64,000 nt of DNA from Ampelomyces quisqualis. Its lineage: Eukaryota; Ascomycota; Dothideomycetes; Pleosporales; Phaeosphaeriaceae. The stretch is from assembly GCA_018398575.1 (NCBI GenBank), contig JAGTXZ010000018.1:434001-498000 (forward strand). Reading direction: 5' to 3'. The notes beneath the pieces are model-generated. The model made no database searches and had not been told where the DNA came from. It worked only from the letters and a program-made list of their open reading frames with translations. The position numbers and the translations under genes were made by a program. Of the stretch, positions 43,428 through 55,652 are shown one piece after another; position 1 is the first letter of the stretch, and each line of letters begins with the position of its first letter.

Positions 43428-44973
43428 GAGCCAGTCTTGTGGGAAGTGCAGCTTGCTAGACCGCTTGAAACTGCCCAGCGGACTATCACGCATGGTGATG
43501 GGCTAATGACGGTTGCCTACCGGGCAAGTCGTTGCTGCTTACCACATCCAAGCAACTTTCGGGAATAATTTGTTGGCTGAACTTCTTGGTTCAAGTCAGC
43601 TATGGCTGCGCGAATAAGAGGGTGTCTTGCGAAACGCGGTCCATCAAAGCCTTGCGCTGGCAGTCCATGTCGCGATCCCTCGAAACACGATTGCGAGCCT
43701 GCATCTTGCGGCCCACATCAATGGCATTTCTCGGCGTCCAAGCCGCAGTGCCGCACACAAACGCAACACTCCGTATCAGAACTCTGCCATGAGATCTGCC
43801 CGTGCTTGCCGTCTGCGCTATGCTCTGTGCTGTGGGCCGTGGCAACCATTCGGGGCGTCGCCCAGCCAATGACAGCAATGATCAGCGGACCAACATGCTC
43901 GCGGGTACCACAACCTCGAGCATCTTATCCCATGCACAACGACGTAGTTTGTGCCGTTACCCCAAGCCCCAAAAAGAACTCGTTGCCCATCGTCACAGAC
44001 TGTACAGTTTTGCCCAACGCATCGCTGGTGCCAAGTTGACTCAGCGTGAGGAACAGCCCTTGTGGATAATTCCTGATACAGGTGGCATCGTGAAGATCGA
44101 TATTCGCTAGTTGCGGGGCACAAACACAGCGGCTTGGCGGTTATTTTCGCAAATGTTGATCTCGATGCGTGCCGGTTCAGACGGACGTCGCATCTGAAAT
44201 AATGGAGGGTGGGCTGGAAATGTTAGGGGTTGCCGGGGTGGGGAGATGTCATGTCGGCTCGTGTCCCAGGATTTTGCATCCCACAGTCGCATGGTGTTGG
44301 CAGGTATGTGCATGATTCGATAATAGTGGGTTGATGATCGTATTGGCGAAAAGAGAGTCTGCGCCGCTGCTTAGGTTGCCAATTTCGAGAGTTACTGTAC
44401 TCCGAACCGAGTAGCAGTGGAAGCGAATGCATGATTGGAGCGTCACCCGCAGCACGGCACGTGGCGCATGGCGCAGTGGCAAATTCAATCATGGCCAGTA
44501 CAAGCGAGTATTGATCACACAGGAGTTTGGAAGCGGTGTACCAAAAACTGGTTTGGTTGATTTGCTTGCTGCTAAACACCCGTCATCTGTCCTGCTCAGA
44601 CACCATGTAGGCGGAGCGCTTGAAGTCAAGCTTTGGACAGGCGAGATACGCTATGAAGTATTCAAGGAACTACAAGGAGAATATGGTGAATATAAAGCGA
44701 ATGATGAGTGCCACACTCCAGCGCTTGGGTGTGGCGACGACGAACAGCTAGCGATTTGTGATGCTCGGAGCATGTGTTTCGTTTTCATCTTCGAACGATA
44801 TCTGGTTCTGCAGGCCAGTGTTGGTATAGAACGCCGTTGATGCTCCGTGGCGATGAATTGTCAATAACTCCCAAAACAAGATTGGAAGAACAGGATACAT
44901 GTGGCGCTCTGTAGGACGATTATGCTTTTGTATGGCGTGTCGTTGCTGCTGACGCAGATGTACGACCAGCTAG

Positions 44974-45600
44974 TCAACAACCACCAACCGGTGCTGGCCG
45001 TCCTGGCGGGAAGTCTCCGCGGCGTCTGGCCTCACTACGAATCAACTGCTCGACATGGGTGGCAGCGTTGGCCGCACTGACACCGGCAGTAAGGTAGCCA
45101 TCAGTGCCTCCGAGCTCCAAGGGAGTGACAGCTCCGGGGCTGGCGAGGGGCTCTAGACGTGGGCTTGTGGGCTTCGCAGAATTTGGTGCTCGAACTTGTC
45201 GGCCAGTGTTGGCTAGGAGCTGTTGCTCGTAGGCGTACATTTGCCGCTGCACTTCGTACTGACGGCTTCTGTTGTTCTGGGGCGACGAGGGAGTGTTTGG
45301 ACTGTTTGGGCCGGTGACCGGCGTCACTGCTTGACTAGAATTCTGGGAAGACGCGAAATTGGCCGGATGGAAGCGAGGCAACGATGGCAATCTCAGGTGT
45401 CCGGGAACGTTTGAAGACCGGTGGGAGTTGAGGTTTGGTCGTCGTCGAGCCTGAGACGGGATGGTGAGCGGCTCTGACATTGGTGACAGAGGTGAGCTGA
45501 CCGATGGCATGCTACGGTCGGCTGATCGAGACATGTTCTGGTGGGTTGAGTTGGAGTTGGACAGAATTCGCGAGAAAGATGAGGGTGAAGTCGGCCTCAT
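44974..45600 (-). CDS. Ser/Pro-rich fungal protein of unknown function
   Basis: The frame is open above the chosen start, but the first ATG in it is at 45,600, giving 208 residues beginning MRPTSPSSFSRILSNSN. The N-terminal half is Ser/Pro-rich and probably disordered with several SP and TP sites. The central block GHLRLPSLPRFHPANF, followed by a QYEVQRQMYAYEQQLL helix (about residues 90-150), resembles a conserved block in uncharacterised ascomycete proteins. The C-terminus ends in a short helix (HVEQLIRSEARRRGDFPPG). No membrane segment or enzyme motif. A 5' intron or upstream exon cannot be excluded, because a GTACGT lies about 70 nt upstream of the ATG. Function unknown. Confidence 0.7.
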   Translation of the reverse strand: MRPTSPSSFSRILSNSNSTHQNMSRSADRSMPSVSSPLSPMSEPLTIPSQARRRPNLNSHRSSNVPGHLRLPSLPRFHPANFASSQNSSQAVTPVTGPNSPNTPSSPQNNRSRQYEVQRQMYAYEQQLLANTGRQVRAPNSAKPTSPRLEPLASPGAVTPLELGGTDGYLTAGVSAANAATHVEQLIRSEARRRGDFPPGRPAPVGGC

Positions 45601-47121
45601 ATGTTTTGTGGCAGGTAGGCCTTGTGTAAAGTCTTCAAGTGACAGGTACAGGCCGACAAGGCTGAAGATACGTACTATGTCGGGACAAGTGGTGGTGAAA
45701 GAGAAGCGAAGACAATGTACCGTGGAGCCGAGCGGTAAGCACAAGCGGGCCCCGTGTCAAATATATCGGCAGTGGGAGTCTCCTGGAATGCTTGGTTGCT
45801 TGGTGCTTGCGATTATGGGGCGCAGGCCGATCTTACTGGAAATAACGACGATGATCTTCCGCTCAAAGCGCGCCGTCGTACCACCGTGCTTTCTGGGAGG
45901 ACGAGGGGGGTGCGCGGTCTGGTGGACCCTGTTTCACTGCGCTGGGAACTTCCAGCGAGTACAAAACGACTATCAAATGAAACGGGTGGCTGCGGCCCGG
46001 TGAGCGTACAGGCGCGTGTTGTTTCCCGGAGAATGGGTCCGCAATCAAAGTAGATGAGTAAAGTTACTGCGTCGCCAATGTATCACCTCGATGCAGGGTC
46101 AAAGTTTGAGATGGCTAAGGTGTCGGAGGCAGAGGGCTTGTAACGTTCTTCGACGCCTGAAAGAAGTGGCAGACACAAAGCATTTCCATGCTTTCAGCGG
46201 CAGGTGGTACAGCGAGGCCTGCCGTCTCGCCTAGCCCTTGCTATCGTCATTTATCGGGCGTGGCCTTGGTTCCTCGCAGTGGGGCTCTCTCTGGGAGATT
46301 TTAGCGCTGTGGACACTCCAACACACATTGCTTCAATGGATGACGCAGGAGGTGAATGCGCGGAAATGTCGGGTATCACGTTTAGCGCCATATGCACTCG
46401 CCCAACAAACACGTGAGCATGCATACCACGCATTCCACGCATTACATACAGTAGGTTCAACGCAGCTGCAGCAATGACAGTAGTCCAGCACGCCTCTTCT
46501 CACAATTGGGCGTTGCATGCGTCCTCGCTGCGAGACATTTTGGTGGCTGCTCACGGCGTTCGATTCGCTCTCGCAGTCATCAGGAAAGCGGTGCCGCCCG
46601 GGAGCACAAGAACGGAGACCCACAACAGTCTGGGAGAACTGCAGTTAGAAACTCCAGCAGCGACGGAGAGACAAACCTTGCACGCATCACAGCATCGTCA
46701 TGTAGTCTCATCAGAGTTACGCACTAGAACGCCTTCTGGGGGTTCGGCTTAGCGCGGCTGCTTACACCCACTACTAGTCAACGGCCTTGGTTCCGCTCCA
46801 GAAATGGACCGACATGCATTGGTCTCTCTTTTCAGGTGGTTTTGCGCAACCACAATGCTGCCCTGCGTCCGTCAATCTCCCGTGCGGCTGAACTTCACAT
46901 GCGCTTCAGCCGCCGGAGGTGTTCGGGGAACGTTAGAGGGCATTAAGGAGCAGTGTAGAGACATGGAAGTGAGGTTATAGTTGAGCTGATAGCCGCTAGC
47001 GGAAGGGTCACCTTCTGGAGCGACTCACACTTTAGGATGTAATGTATGTCACGCAATGCTTCTGTCTGCCAGAGAACTATTGTGGTGTAGATGCTTGTAA
47101 TCGACATGCTCCATGCCAGGT
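45601..47121. other. Spacer without recognised gene
   Basis: About 1.5 kb between the start of the Ser/Pro-rich gene and the 3' end of the ARP2 gene. It should hold the promoter and leader of the former. CATTCCACGCATTACATAC-like short repeats lie near 46,425-46,450. No credible coding stretch. Confidence 0.45.
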
Positions 47122-48572
47122 CTATCTCGCGCCCAGCTTCTCCAACGCTCGAGATCCCTGCTCCTCCCACTCCTGTTTTGATATCCACATGTCTTCTTTG
47201 TCGGCCATCTGTGCAGTGTAAGTGAGCCACTCGATATGGGTCCTCGTGACTACTTACAATATTGGCGAGTACAGCACCACCGAGGAATACCATGTGTCGC
47301 CGCCTCGGCGGATCCTCGATGCGGACCTTGAATTTCTAGGCAACAATTAGTGCTGTCAATAGTACTGACAGACATGGACATACGTTCAACCGCTCCGGGT
47401 TACCGCCCAGTATTCTGGTGAGCCATAGCTGCTTCAACTCTTTCTCTAGTCGACTGGGAAGCCCTGGGTACATGCTGCTTCCACCACTCAACACGATCGC
47501 CTTGTACAAACTGCTCCTGACGTCGACCTCGGCAGATTGAATGGTATTGAACAAGAATTCGGCGATACCTGGTTGCTCAACGTCCACAAGGTGAGGCTGG
47601 AACAGACATTCGGGCGCCTCGAAGCGCTCGCTGCCCACTCGGATGACCCGGCCATCTGGTAGAGTGTACGACTCGACGAGTACGGTTGTGTCTTCGCTGA
47701 GCCGTTGGTCAAGCTCGAGATCGTACGACACGTAACAAAGCTTCTCCTTGATCTGTCGAACAGTTTCGAAGTCGGCGGTCCGGTTGAGTGCGTAGCCTCT
47801 TCGAAGTAGCAGCGCGATCAGGTTTCGGGTGACGTCGCGACCAGCAACATCGAGGCGACGGGTAAGATGGTTTAGAACAGTACTCTCGTAGACAGGGACG
47901 ATATGTGTGACACCGTCTCCTGAATCCACAACCACACCTGATGAGAGACCTTGGGCGTACAATGCTAGCACAGCTTGAATAGCCACGTACACGCCGCCGA
48001 AGCCGTATCGCTCGAACATGACTTCGCACATTGTTTCTCGGTTCTTGAGAGGGTTCATTGGCGGTTCGGTGAGGAGAATCTTGCGGCCTGTAGGATCGAG
48101 TTTCATTTTCTCCAGGAATGTGTAGTCCCAGAGATGTTGCATGTCGTCCCAGCGCTTGACGATACCGTTCTCCATCTGTCGAGGGTGAGACAGTGTTAGC
48201 GTGCACCGGGGCTACCCCCACCAGGTTCTTGAGTAACGACATACGGGGTAGGTGATCTGGAGCATAGAGCGCGCTGCCGCCGCCTCATCTCCGCACATTA
48301 TGTCCTTGAGCTGGATGTCTCCTCCATCGCGTTCCTCGGTTCGCAGGATCGGGCGGCCGACGATAGATGGGTATTGGTGATCGGGGAAGTTCTGCGCATG
48401 ATACGGTTAGACGCATGCCATGCGAAAGCGCGTGTTCGGCTGTGAGGGAGACCGACCTGGCCCGCGTAGCCTGCCTTGAGGAAGCCAGTTCCGCCATCGA
48501 GCACTTGATCTTGTCAGTAGAGCTCTGAAGAAGGTTGCAGAAGCTTGGCATACCAATGGGAACTTCGGACAT
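47122..48572 (-). CDS. arp2: Actin-related protein 2 (Arp2/3 complex)
   Basis: Six exons: 48,572-48,554, 48,503-48,457, 48,391-48,245, 48,175-47,384, 47,335-47,258 and 47,208-47,122. All frames join to 389 residues, the usual Arp2 length. Introns are 48-69 nt. Arp2 with Arp3 forms the actin-like dimer that nucleates branched actin filaments at sites of endocytosis and polar growth. Visible actin-fold motifs are VLDGGTGFLKAGYAG (phosphate loop 1, split by intron 1), GRPILR, VVDSGDGVTHIVPVY (phosphate loop 2), LSGGSSMYPG and the C-terminal MWISKQEWEEQG. Intron crowding at the 5' end is common for fungal actin-fold genes. It is divergent from the ribosomal protein gene at 49,227. Confidence 0.96.
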
Positions 48573-49226
48573 GCTGTCTAGAGCTTGGGGTGAGCAGAAA
48601 GTCGATGTGGGTTGGCGTTGCTCCGTGCCTCGTGGAGTTGACGTTGGCGGGGCTCAAGCTTGGTCCGTGAGCTCTACGGAGTATTCGTACACAGATGCAG
48701 GCTGGCGCTGGACGCGAAACGTGAACGTAAGCGTTAGAATAACCTCAGGCTTTCGCGAAAAGAACAGATCCGAGCCAAGTGTATGGAAATATGGGGTCAC
48801 TCCATAGACTTGCCGCATGGCAGTAGCTACCAACGACCCTTCTTCATGCCAGGCGTGTCGAATAGGTTTGGTTGAATTCGTGTGCAGTGAGCCATTTTGG
48901 TTGTGATGTGATGCGACAGTCACAGTCCACACTCGAGCAGCCCAGTGCATCTCTACGCGCGATGAACATAGCCGTGACTAGCAAAAACACCTCACCTCCC
49001 GATGTGCAGCACCGCGAAGAGATAGGAGAGGATGGGTGTCTTTACTTGGCGACCTACGTGGGTTCGTGGTCACCCACCATCGAAAGCGGCAGTCGCGACT
49101 GGAGCACCACGCTAATGCCCACAATGCACGGGCCCTCTCAAAATCACCCAAATGATCGCCCACCACCAGCAACTTTCCTCCAGCAGCCATCCTCACCTTC
49201 GACAAGCAGGAGAATAGCCGGTCAAG
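48573..49226. promoter_or_regulatory. Divergent promoter region of ARP2 and RPL5
   Basis: 654 bp between the ATGs of ARP2 (minus) and RPL5 (plus). It contains a TACGGAGTA site at 48,675-48,683. No obvious TATA box was found. The spacing suggests a shared bidirectional promoter, though the two genes serve different processes. Confidence 0.5.
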
Positions 49227-50375
49227 ATGCCTTTCGTAAGTATGCCTTGGGAGCCCTCAGCATCAGCAATGCTCCGCCTGGCCTCACCATGGAATACCCC
49301 GCCTTGACGAGAGTCGAGTGGAGTCTCTGCGAGTTGCTTCGAATGCGGGTTTGAAGCGTCAATCGCTGACTCTGAGATAAGTCCAAACTCCAAAAGAATG
49401 ACGCGTACTTCTCGCGGTACCAAGTCAAGTACAAGCGCCGCCGACAGGGCAAGAGTATGTTGCACACCACCTCCCCGCGGCCCACGTCACTGACACTACG
49501 CAGCCGACTACTACGCTCGTAAGCGGTTGATCACCCAGGCGAAGAACAAGTACAATGCGCCCAAGTACCGCCTCGTCGTCCGCTTCACCAACAAGGACAT
49601 CATTGCCCAGATTGTCCACTCAGAGATCAGCGGTGACAAGGTCTTCATGGCTGCATAGTACGTTCAACGCATCCTTCGACTCAGCCAGTGAGACGCCTAA
49701 CATACTTCTAGCGCCCACGAGCTCAAGGCTTACGGTATCACCCACGGTCTGACCAACTGGTCCGCCGCCTACGCCACCGGCCTCCTGCTCGCCCGTCGCG
49801 TACTCAAGAAGCTCGAAATGGACAAGGACTTCGTTGGTGTCGAGGAGGCTGATGGTGAATTCTCTCTCACCGAAGCTGCAGAGGTCGACGGTGAAGAGCG
49901 CCGCCCTTTCAAGGTTTTCCTGGATGTCGGTCTCACCCGTACCTCGACTGGTGCCCGTGTATTCGGTGCCATGAAGGGCTGCTCCGACGGTGGTGTCTTC
50001 GTTCCCCACTCGGAGAACCGCTTCCCCGGTTACGACATGGAAGGCAAAGAGCTCGACGCCGAGACCCTCCGCAAGTACATCTTCGCCGGTCACGTCGCTG
50101 AGTACATGGAGACTCTTGCGGATGACGATGAGGAGCGCTACAAGTCCCAGTTTAGCGGCTACATTGACGACGACATTGAGGCCGATGGTCTTGAGGAGTT
50201 GTACCAGGACGCCCACAAGCAGATCCGTGAGGACCCATGGAAGAAGGAGGAGAGCGACAACAAGAAGACCAAAGAAGAGTGGAAGGCTGAGTCCAAGAAG
50301 TACAGGAGCAAAAAGCTCAGCAAGGCCGAGAAGGAAGAGCGCGTCCAGAAGAAGATTGCGGAGCTCAAGGCATAA
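49227..50375 (+). CDS. rpl5: 60S ribosomal protein L5 (uL18)
   Basis: Exons 49,227-49,235, 49,382-49,454, 49,504-49,657 and 49,712-50,375 join to 299 residues, the family length. The first exon codes only Met-Pro-Phe, as is common for ribosomal protein genes; introns are 146, 49 and 54 nt. The protein binds 5S rRNA and is assembled with L11 into the large subunit. Conserved blocks are KNDAYFSRYQVKYKRRRQGK, TDYYARKRL, MAAYAHELKAYGITHGLTNW, ATGLLLARR, FLDVGLTRTSTGARVFGAMKG and PGYDMEGKELD, ending in a Lys/Glu-rich helix. The 146-nt first intron was checked for a box C/D snoRNA and none was seen. Strong C-ending codon bias fits high expression. Confidence 0.96.
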
Positions 50376-51097
50376 GCTGCTGGCCTTTGTGTGTGCGTTG
50401 AGTCATGACGAAAGCTCGGCTACCGGCGTCTGGGAACGGATGGGAATGATAGCTGTTTATGTTCCTGTAGATGGCCCTCGACGACTCTAATGAGATGATG
50501 AGATGGCGCGCTGCGGTGGGCTAATACGAGCCAAAGTTTTGATTCACCGATGTCGTTCCTAATTCTTGTGTTGTGCCACCCGAGTCTGTCCAAGATGAGA
50601 ATAGCAACATTTGCTGGAGCGTCAGCTGGGTGCTCGAAGCGTATGGCACCAGTCAGCATTTTACTCAGCACGGCGCGTCAGCCAGGGGATGCAAGCGAGT
50701 TCGGGTAATACCAGATGGTGTGTACGGAGTACAAGAGCAGCGGATATCACCGATTCCGCATACGGATCAAACAGGCCGCTGTGTTGTCGAGTTTTTGACG
50801 CGGAGCCGAAGCCGCAAGCAACTGTTCCGTCATCGTCATGGCCAACAGCCGAAGATGGCACAACGCACAAGCATGCTAAGCTCGTAGTCGCATCTTTTCT
50901 GGCTCTCGAGGACGGCTTGCAGGATCCAGCGTCTAGCATATTCCGCGCCCAGGAGCGCTTCCCAGCAGTTCCTGTCAGCTGTTCAAGTGCGGCGGCGGGA
51001 CGATTCCCGCGAAGCTATACTCCGGAACCCCGCGACCTCCGGCCTCACTGCTCGACGGCATCCACCCCCAGCGCAGGGCGGCGTTTGCGCGCACACC
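50376..51097. other. Spacer without recognised gene
   Basis: About 720 bp covering the 3' end of RPL5 and the 5' region of the leucine-rich-repeat gene. A TACGGAGTA site lies at 50,723-50,731. Open frames here look like chance. Confidence 0.45.
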
Positions 51098-54000
51098 ATG
51101 ACGGCTGTCCAAGCACCGCAAGACACGGCGGCCGCCATGGAGGACATTCACGGCATAGACGTCTCGTGGCTGCACCACTCTACTCGAGGTGAGACCCGCT
51201 TGCCGTGGGGCTCCACTGCGGCTACGCGCAGCGACCCTCAGGATGCGAGCCTGGCTGACCCGCGCAGACCACCACCATCGCCAGCAGGCACCGTCGTCGC
51301 CTGGCCTGACACGAGACGCGCCTCCGAAGACGTCCTCGCACGGCGGGCTGCCGACCCGGCCCCACCCGGGCGAGCGCACGAGGCAGCACCCCGACCGCGA
51401 CCTCGGGCGCGCTCCAGCACCCAAGCAAACGCCCACGGCCCCCAATCCTGCCTGCTCGTCTTCCTCGCCAGCGCCGACTACGCCTCCCCCCAAGATTCCT
51501 CCGAAGCGACCGACGCTGCTTAGCCGAGGGGGCACCGACAGGCCGGGGAGCGTCACGCCACCTGACCCCAAGAGCAGAGTACGGAGCAACTCGTGGATAT
51601 CGAGCATCAGCTCCAAGTTCTCGTCGCAGAACCCGCCAGCTCAGACCACACATGCGCAGGCCCAAGGATCGCCCGCCTCGCCAAATGGAGTCGGCGGCGT
51701 GCAACCGTCGGCCAACGGTGCGCTGAACGGCATCCAAGCTGCGTCGACTGGAGGGCAGAACGGCCTCGAGCCATATGTCCCGCAACAGCCAAAGGCGTCG
51801 TTCCTCTCCAGTGCGCTGCGCCGCTTGTCGTCGGGTGCCCAAGTTGGAACCACCGGAAAGCTTTATCCAAATGGCGGCATGTGCCCTAGGAGGGTCATGA
51901 ACATCGATCCGAACCGCAACCGATGTCTGGTGCCCGAGCTAGACGAGAGAAAACTGCGCAAGGTCTCGTTCTGCGTCGACGTTGAGATTGCAGGCGGGCC
52001 AAAATACAAGGACGATGCCGACCCCAGCGAGAGTCAAAAGAAGTCCAGGGACAAGAAACTAAAGGAGCGCAGCGAGGGCGACGCCTTGAAGTACCCAGAA
52101 GCCGTCGCCGAAGAAAAGGAGAAAACAGGCGCAGTAGCTGTTGCTCAAGAAGGTGTTGGCAACGACGGCGACCCGAACCCCAAAGGCACCGTGTTGGAGG
52201 ACGACAAGCAGGCGAACAGTAATAAAAAGGAAAAGAAGAAACGTTCAGAGGCAGAGCGCAAGGAGAGGAAGGAGAAAAAGCGAAGGAAGGCTGAAGAGAA
52301 CGGAACCCTACCCATCGAGTTCACGAGAGACGACGACCAAGCCAGTGTCGAAGAAGCACCAGCTGTCGCTGCAAAGGCAGCACCGCTCAAATCACAGGAT
52401 CGACCGACCGTGGACCCCCTGCGCATATATCGGCGATGCTGTCAACTGCGTGAATCCCCCATCCTCAAACGTATCTGTGATCAGCTGTCCTCCCCATCCG
52501 CATGCTCGCTGGCTTATCCTGGCGTGGTCACCTGCCTCAATCTCACAGGCTCGCGTCTGCAATTGGCTGACGTTATAACACTTTCCGATTGGCTCGCTAT
52601 TGTGCCAGTCAAGAAGCTCTTCCTCGAAGATGCTGACATGAACGACGAAAAGATCAGGGTCGTTCTTGCCGGGTTGCTGGCCGCGAAACTACCAGAAAGT
52701 CCGAGGCGACGTGCTTCTGCGGAGGAGAAGGACGGCACGGTGGACCCTCAACACGGCAACGCCATCAAGAAGCTCGTCCTCAAGAACAACCCCAAAATCA
52801 CCTCGGACGGCTGGAAGCACATTGCTCTTTTCATCTACATGTGCAAGTCCATCGTAGCCCTTGATGTATCGATGATACCTTTTCCCCGGCATCGACCGCA
52901 AGTTTCTGCTCCACCAACCGGCACTTCACCTGGAGCCACGCCAGAAGCGTCCAGGTCGAGAGATGCGGCCGAGATTTTGTCCAAGGCTATTGCTGAGCGA
53001 TTGGGTGGTTCTGGACTACAAGAACTTGTGTTGGGCGAATGCTCCTTGACTTCCTCGAGTATTAGAAAAATCATCGATGGTTGCATCATCAGTGGCGTCC
53101 AACGGCTCGGCCTTGCTACGAATGATATGGACAGTGCAGGTCTGGAGCATGCTTTGCACTACATTCGCTCTGGTGTCTGCCAAGGAATCGACCTCGGGGG
53201 TAACGATCTTCGCGAATGGATACCTCAACTTTGCGAAGGGCTGGGTAAGGAAAACCAGATTTGGGCACTGTGCTTACAAAACACGGGCCTGACGCCCGAA
53301 TCCCTCAAAATTCTTTTCCCAGCCCTGGTGTCTATGCCCAATTTCCGCTTCCTCGATCTCTCGCACAACAAGGGTCTCTTTTCGACCAACTCTTCTCTGT
53401 GTTTGATCAGAAAGTATATGCCTCTTTTCAAGGAACTGAAACGAATACACTTGGTGGGTGTGGACCTAAAGCCCGAGGATGCAATCGCAATCGCAGAAAT
53501 TCTTCCCGACTGTCCGCAGATTGCACATATCAATATGCTGGAGAATCCTGAAATAACCCGAGTTGCGACAAATACGGATGAAGAGACCCAAGAAGAAGCG
53601 GCGGCAATGTACGCTTCGCTCACCATCGCTGCAAAGCTATCCAACTCTCTCATCTGTGTCGACGTCGACGTGCCCACCCCAGAAACCGGTGAGATTGTAA
53701 GAGCACTCGCCAAACAAGTTGTGGCATACTGCCTACGAAACATCGAATCCCTTCAAGAAGTTCCGGAGCTCAATGCAGCACCAAAAGAAGTTGAGCTTCC
53801 TCACATTCTTATGCACCTTGTTGGACAAGACGATATGTACTGCGAAACGGATAGTGTACCGCCAGCGCCCGACAACGACTACATCGTTGGTGGCACAGGT
53901 ATAGCTAAGGCACTCAGCTACTGCCTGTCCCACAAAGCAACAGACCTACGAAGAGTTTCTCTACCAGCTAGTGGCACCAGCACGCCAAGGACTCGCGCAG

Positions 54001-54866
54001 ATGAACTTGAAGAGCCCGGCAAGGCCAGGGCTATGTCAAAGAATTTGCTTGACACAGCGCGCAATACCAGGTCAAGGATTCAGCCAGCGTTGATCAGGGA
54101 GGCCAAGAGTGGTAATGATTTGGGATACCGTAAGTCTACCATGAAATTAAGTTTCAGGTTACAACAAGTTGACACAGAGACAGGTCGCCTCCTTTTCCTC
54201 GATCAGACGCTGCAAGGCATGATTCAACGATTCGAGGACGAGTATCCTGAAACCCGTGTGCAGCCTTCCGACGCAGCATCGATATATAGCTCCATAGCCT
54301 CAGTGCCTAGTAGCTCACCACCAGCATCGACGATTCCCACTTTAGACAACAGTGTGACAGACATCACCAATCAAGACACTGACGAAGAGGAGGGTCTTGC
54401 GTTGCGTTCACGGCACAATTCCGATGTGTCTCTCGCCTCTCGACATATGTCACAGGAAGAAGGCCGTCTCCATCGTTTCGGTCACCGTGTACGTACAAGC
54501 TTACTCAACCCGAGCCTTCCAACATCCTCGCATGGCGACGACGAACAACGCAACCCATCTCTCATCTCGGGCACCATGGATGACCACGGGCTCCCCGAGC
54601 ACATCCGCTCTTTGCGCATGTACTTCTCCAACTACAGTGGGGATGAAATGCGCCAGATGATCGAAGGCGTTGGGTGGGAAAAGGCATTTGGCAAAGTTGT
54701 TGAGAACGCTGAAGAGTTGAGGAACCTCGAGCGTGACGACCTTGCTGCTTTTTTGGTGTTCAAAGAAAGCCAGATTGCTGCGCTCAAGAACAAGAATCCA
54801 GACATTTTCGGGCCCGGAGAAGCGCATGAGAGGAGGAATGGGGATGACTTCGCGATTGAGGATTAA
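51098..54866 (+). CDS. Long leucine-rich-repeat protein, Mhp1-like
   Basis: Exon 51,098-51,188 (start MTAVQAPQDTAAAMEDIHGID) and exon 51,268-54,866, joined over a 79-nt intron (GTGAGA donor, GCTGAC branch, GCAG acceptor), encode 1,229 residues. The N-terminal third is disordered with Ser/Pro stretches, then a RKVSFCVDVEI block (about 263) and a Lys/Glu-rich charged region (about 280-385). From about 405 (DPLRIYRRCCQLRES) a leucine-rich, ribonuclease-inhibitor-like region runs to about 840, with LVLGECSLTSSSI, IDLGGNDLREW and FLDLSHNKGLF repeats. The C-terminus (about 1,130-1,229) holds a helical block, SLRMYFSNYSGDEM. I recall similar proteins annotated as the cell-wall biogenesis protein Mhp1; that name is tentative. 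No membrane segment. Confidence 0.8.
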
Positions 54867-55156
54867 ATTGATTCCACATCTTACCTTTCAATGGGCGCGA
54901 GCCGACGGTTTCTTTCAGGTTGACTCTTGTAACTTCGCGGTGTTGGACGATTCTTTCATTCTCAGGCTCCACGCTCACGATTGTCATTACTTGGTATTAT
55001 TTTGCTCCCCGAATATGATAGTTTCTACCAGAGACCATTCCTTCCACCCAAATATCTCACCGTCCTTAACCTCCCTCCACTACCCTCAATAGCTCCATAC
55101 CTCACCCTCCCATGTCCCCGCTCCAGTCCCGCCTCCCTGGCACTCATGTTCCCATC

Positions 55157-55279
55157 TAATACCAATGTGACGACAGCGCCGAGTGCGCAGCCAATGTCGT
55201 AGATAGCGGTAACGAGGCCGGTCATGGTGGGGTTGGGGTTGCCGAGGGTGTCTTTGAAGCGTTGGCTGCCTAGGATGCC
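55157..55279 (-). pseudogene. Fragment of an MFS sugar-transporter gene
   Basis: A 41-codon minus-strand stretch reads GILGSQRFKDTLGNPNP, then TMTGLVTAIYDIGCALGAV. This matches the first loop and second membrane segment of fungal sugar/quinate transporters of the major facilitator superfamily. The expected continuation after this helix (a Gly-x-x-Gly-Arg-Arg loop) is absent, and no other transporter exon is visible on either side. A pyrimidine/CAG acceptor-like sequence precedes it at about 55,285. It is a relic exon. Confidence 0.6.
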
Positions 55280-55527
55280 GCTGGATTGTAAGTGCGCGTA
55301 GGAACGTTTGGTCGGCAAGTGCACGTCGAAGTTAGGCTGGGTTGGTGTTGCTCCTGCCTTTTCTTGTCTTCACCACTCCTGGCGAAGCAGGGGCCCGCGT
55401 TACTTTCTTCCTGCCTTGGACCGGAGCTGGCTTCCTCGAATATAAAGCCGAGTTAGTTTTTGGGTGGAGAAAAAAGTGCGATTGGATCGTTCCATTTTCG
55501 GAAATTGCCATGGGTCAGAATCCATTC

Positions 55528-55636
55528 GTACCATGGTTCGTGAGTTCCGTACCATGGTTCGTGAGTTCCGTACCATGGTTCGTGAGTTCCGTACCATGGT
55601 TCGTGAGTTCCATACCATGGTTCATGAGTTTCGTAC
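55528..55636. repeat. 21-bp minisatellite, about five copies
   Basis: The unit GTACCATGGTTCGTGAGTTCC starts at 55,528, 55,549, 55,570 and 55,591; a fifth copy from 55,612 carries C-to-T and G-to-A changes. Each unit contains the NcoI-like palindrome CCATGG. It lies just upstream of the TATA box of the gene at 55,736. The unit is a multiple of three, so frames through it stay open (repeating VPWFVSS), but there is no sign of translation. Confidence 0.9.
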
Positions 55637-55643
55637 CTACCAC

Positions 55644-55652
55644 ATATATAAA
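55644..55652 (+). promoter_or_regulatory. TATA box of the 430-residue protein gene
   Basis: ATATATAAA lies 84-92 bp before the ATG at 55,736 and only 6 bp before the in-frame ATG at 55,658. A transcript starting about 30 bp downstream of the box would miss 55,658, which favours 55,736 as the start codon. Confidence 0.5.

Larger units (their letters stand above)
40355..44973. other. Long spacer rich in short repeats
   Basis: About 4.6 kb without a convincing gene. It carries at least seven exact TACGGAGTA/TACTCCGTA sites (40,979; 41,020; 41,086; 41,457; 42,002; 43,034; 43,353), a short inverted-repeat element (41,960-42,081), further diverged copies of it to about 42,670, and a 19-bp triplicate (43,371-43,427). 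Open frames of 70-145 codons around 43,600-44,840 occur on both strands without recognisable features. Confidence 0.5.

Noticed and set aside
44223..44840. Frames of 118-137 codons on both strands
   Set aside because: They overlap each other, carry no recognisable motif and lie in a repeat-rich spacer.
49236..49381. Possible intron-encoded snoRNA in the first RPL5 intron
   Set aside because: Length is suitable, but no TGATGA box C paired with a terminal CTGA box D was found.
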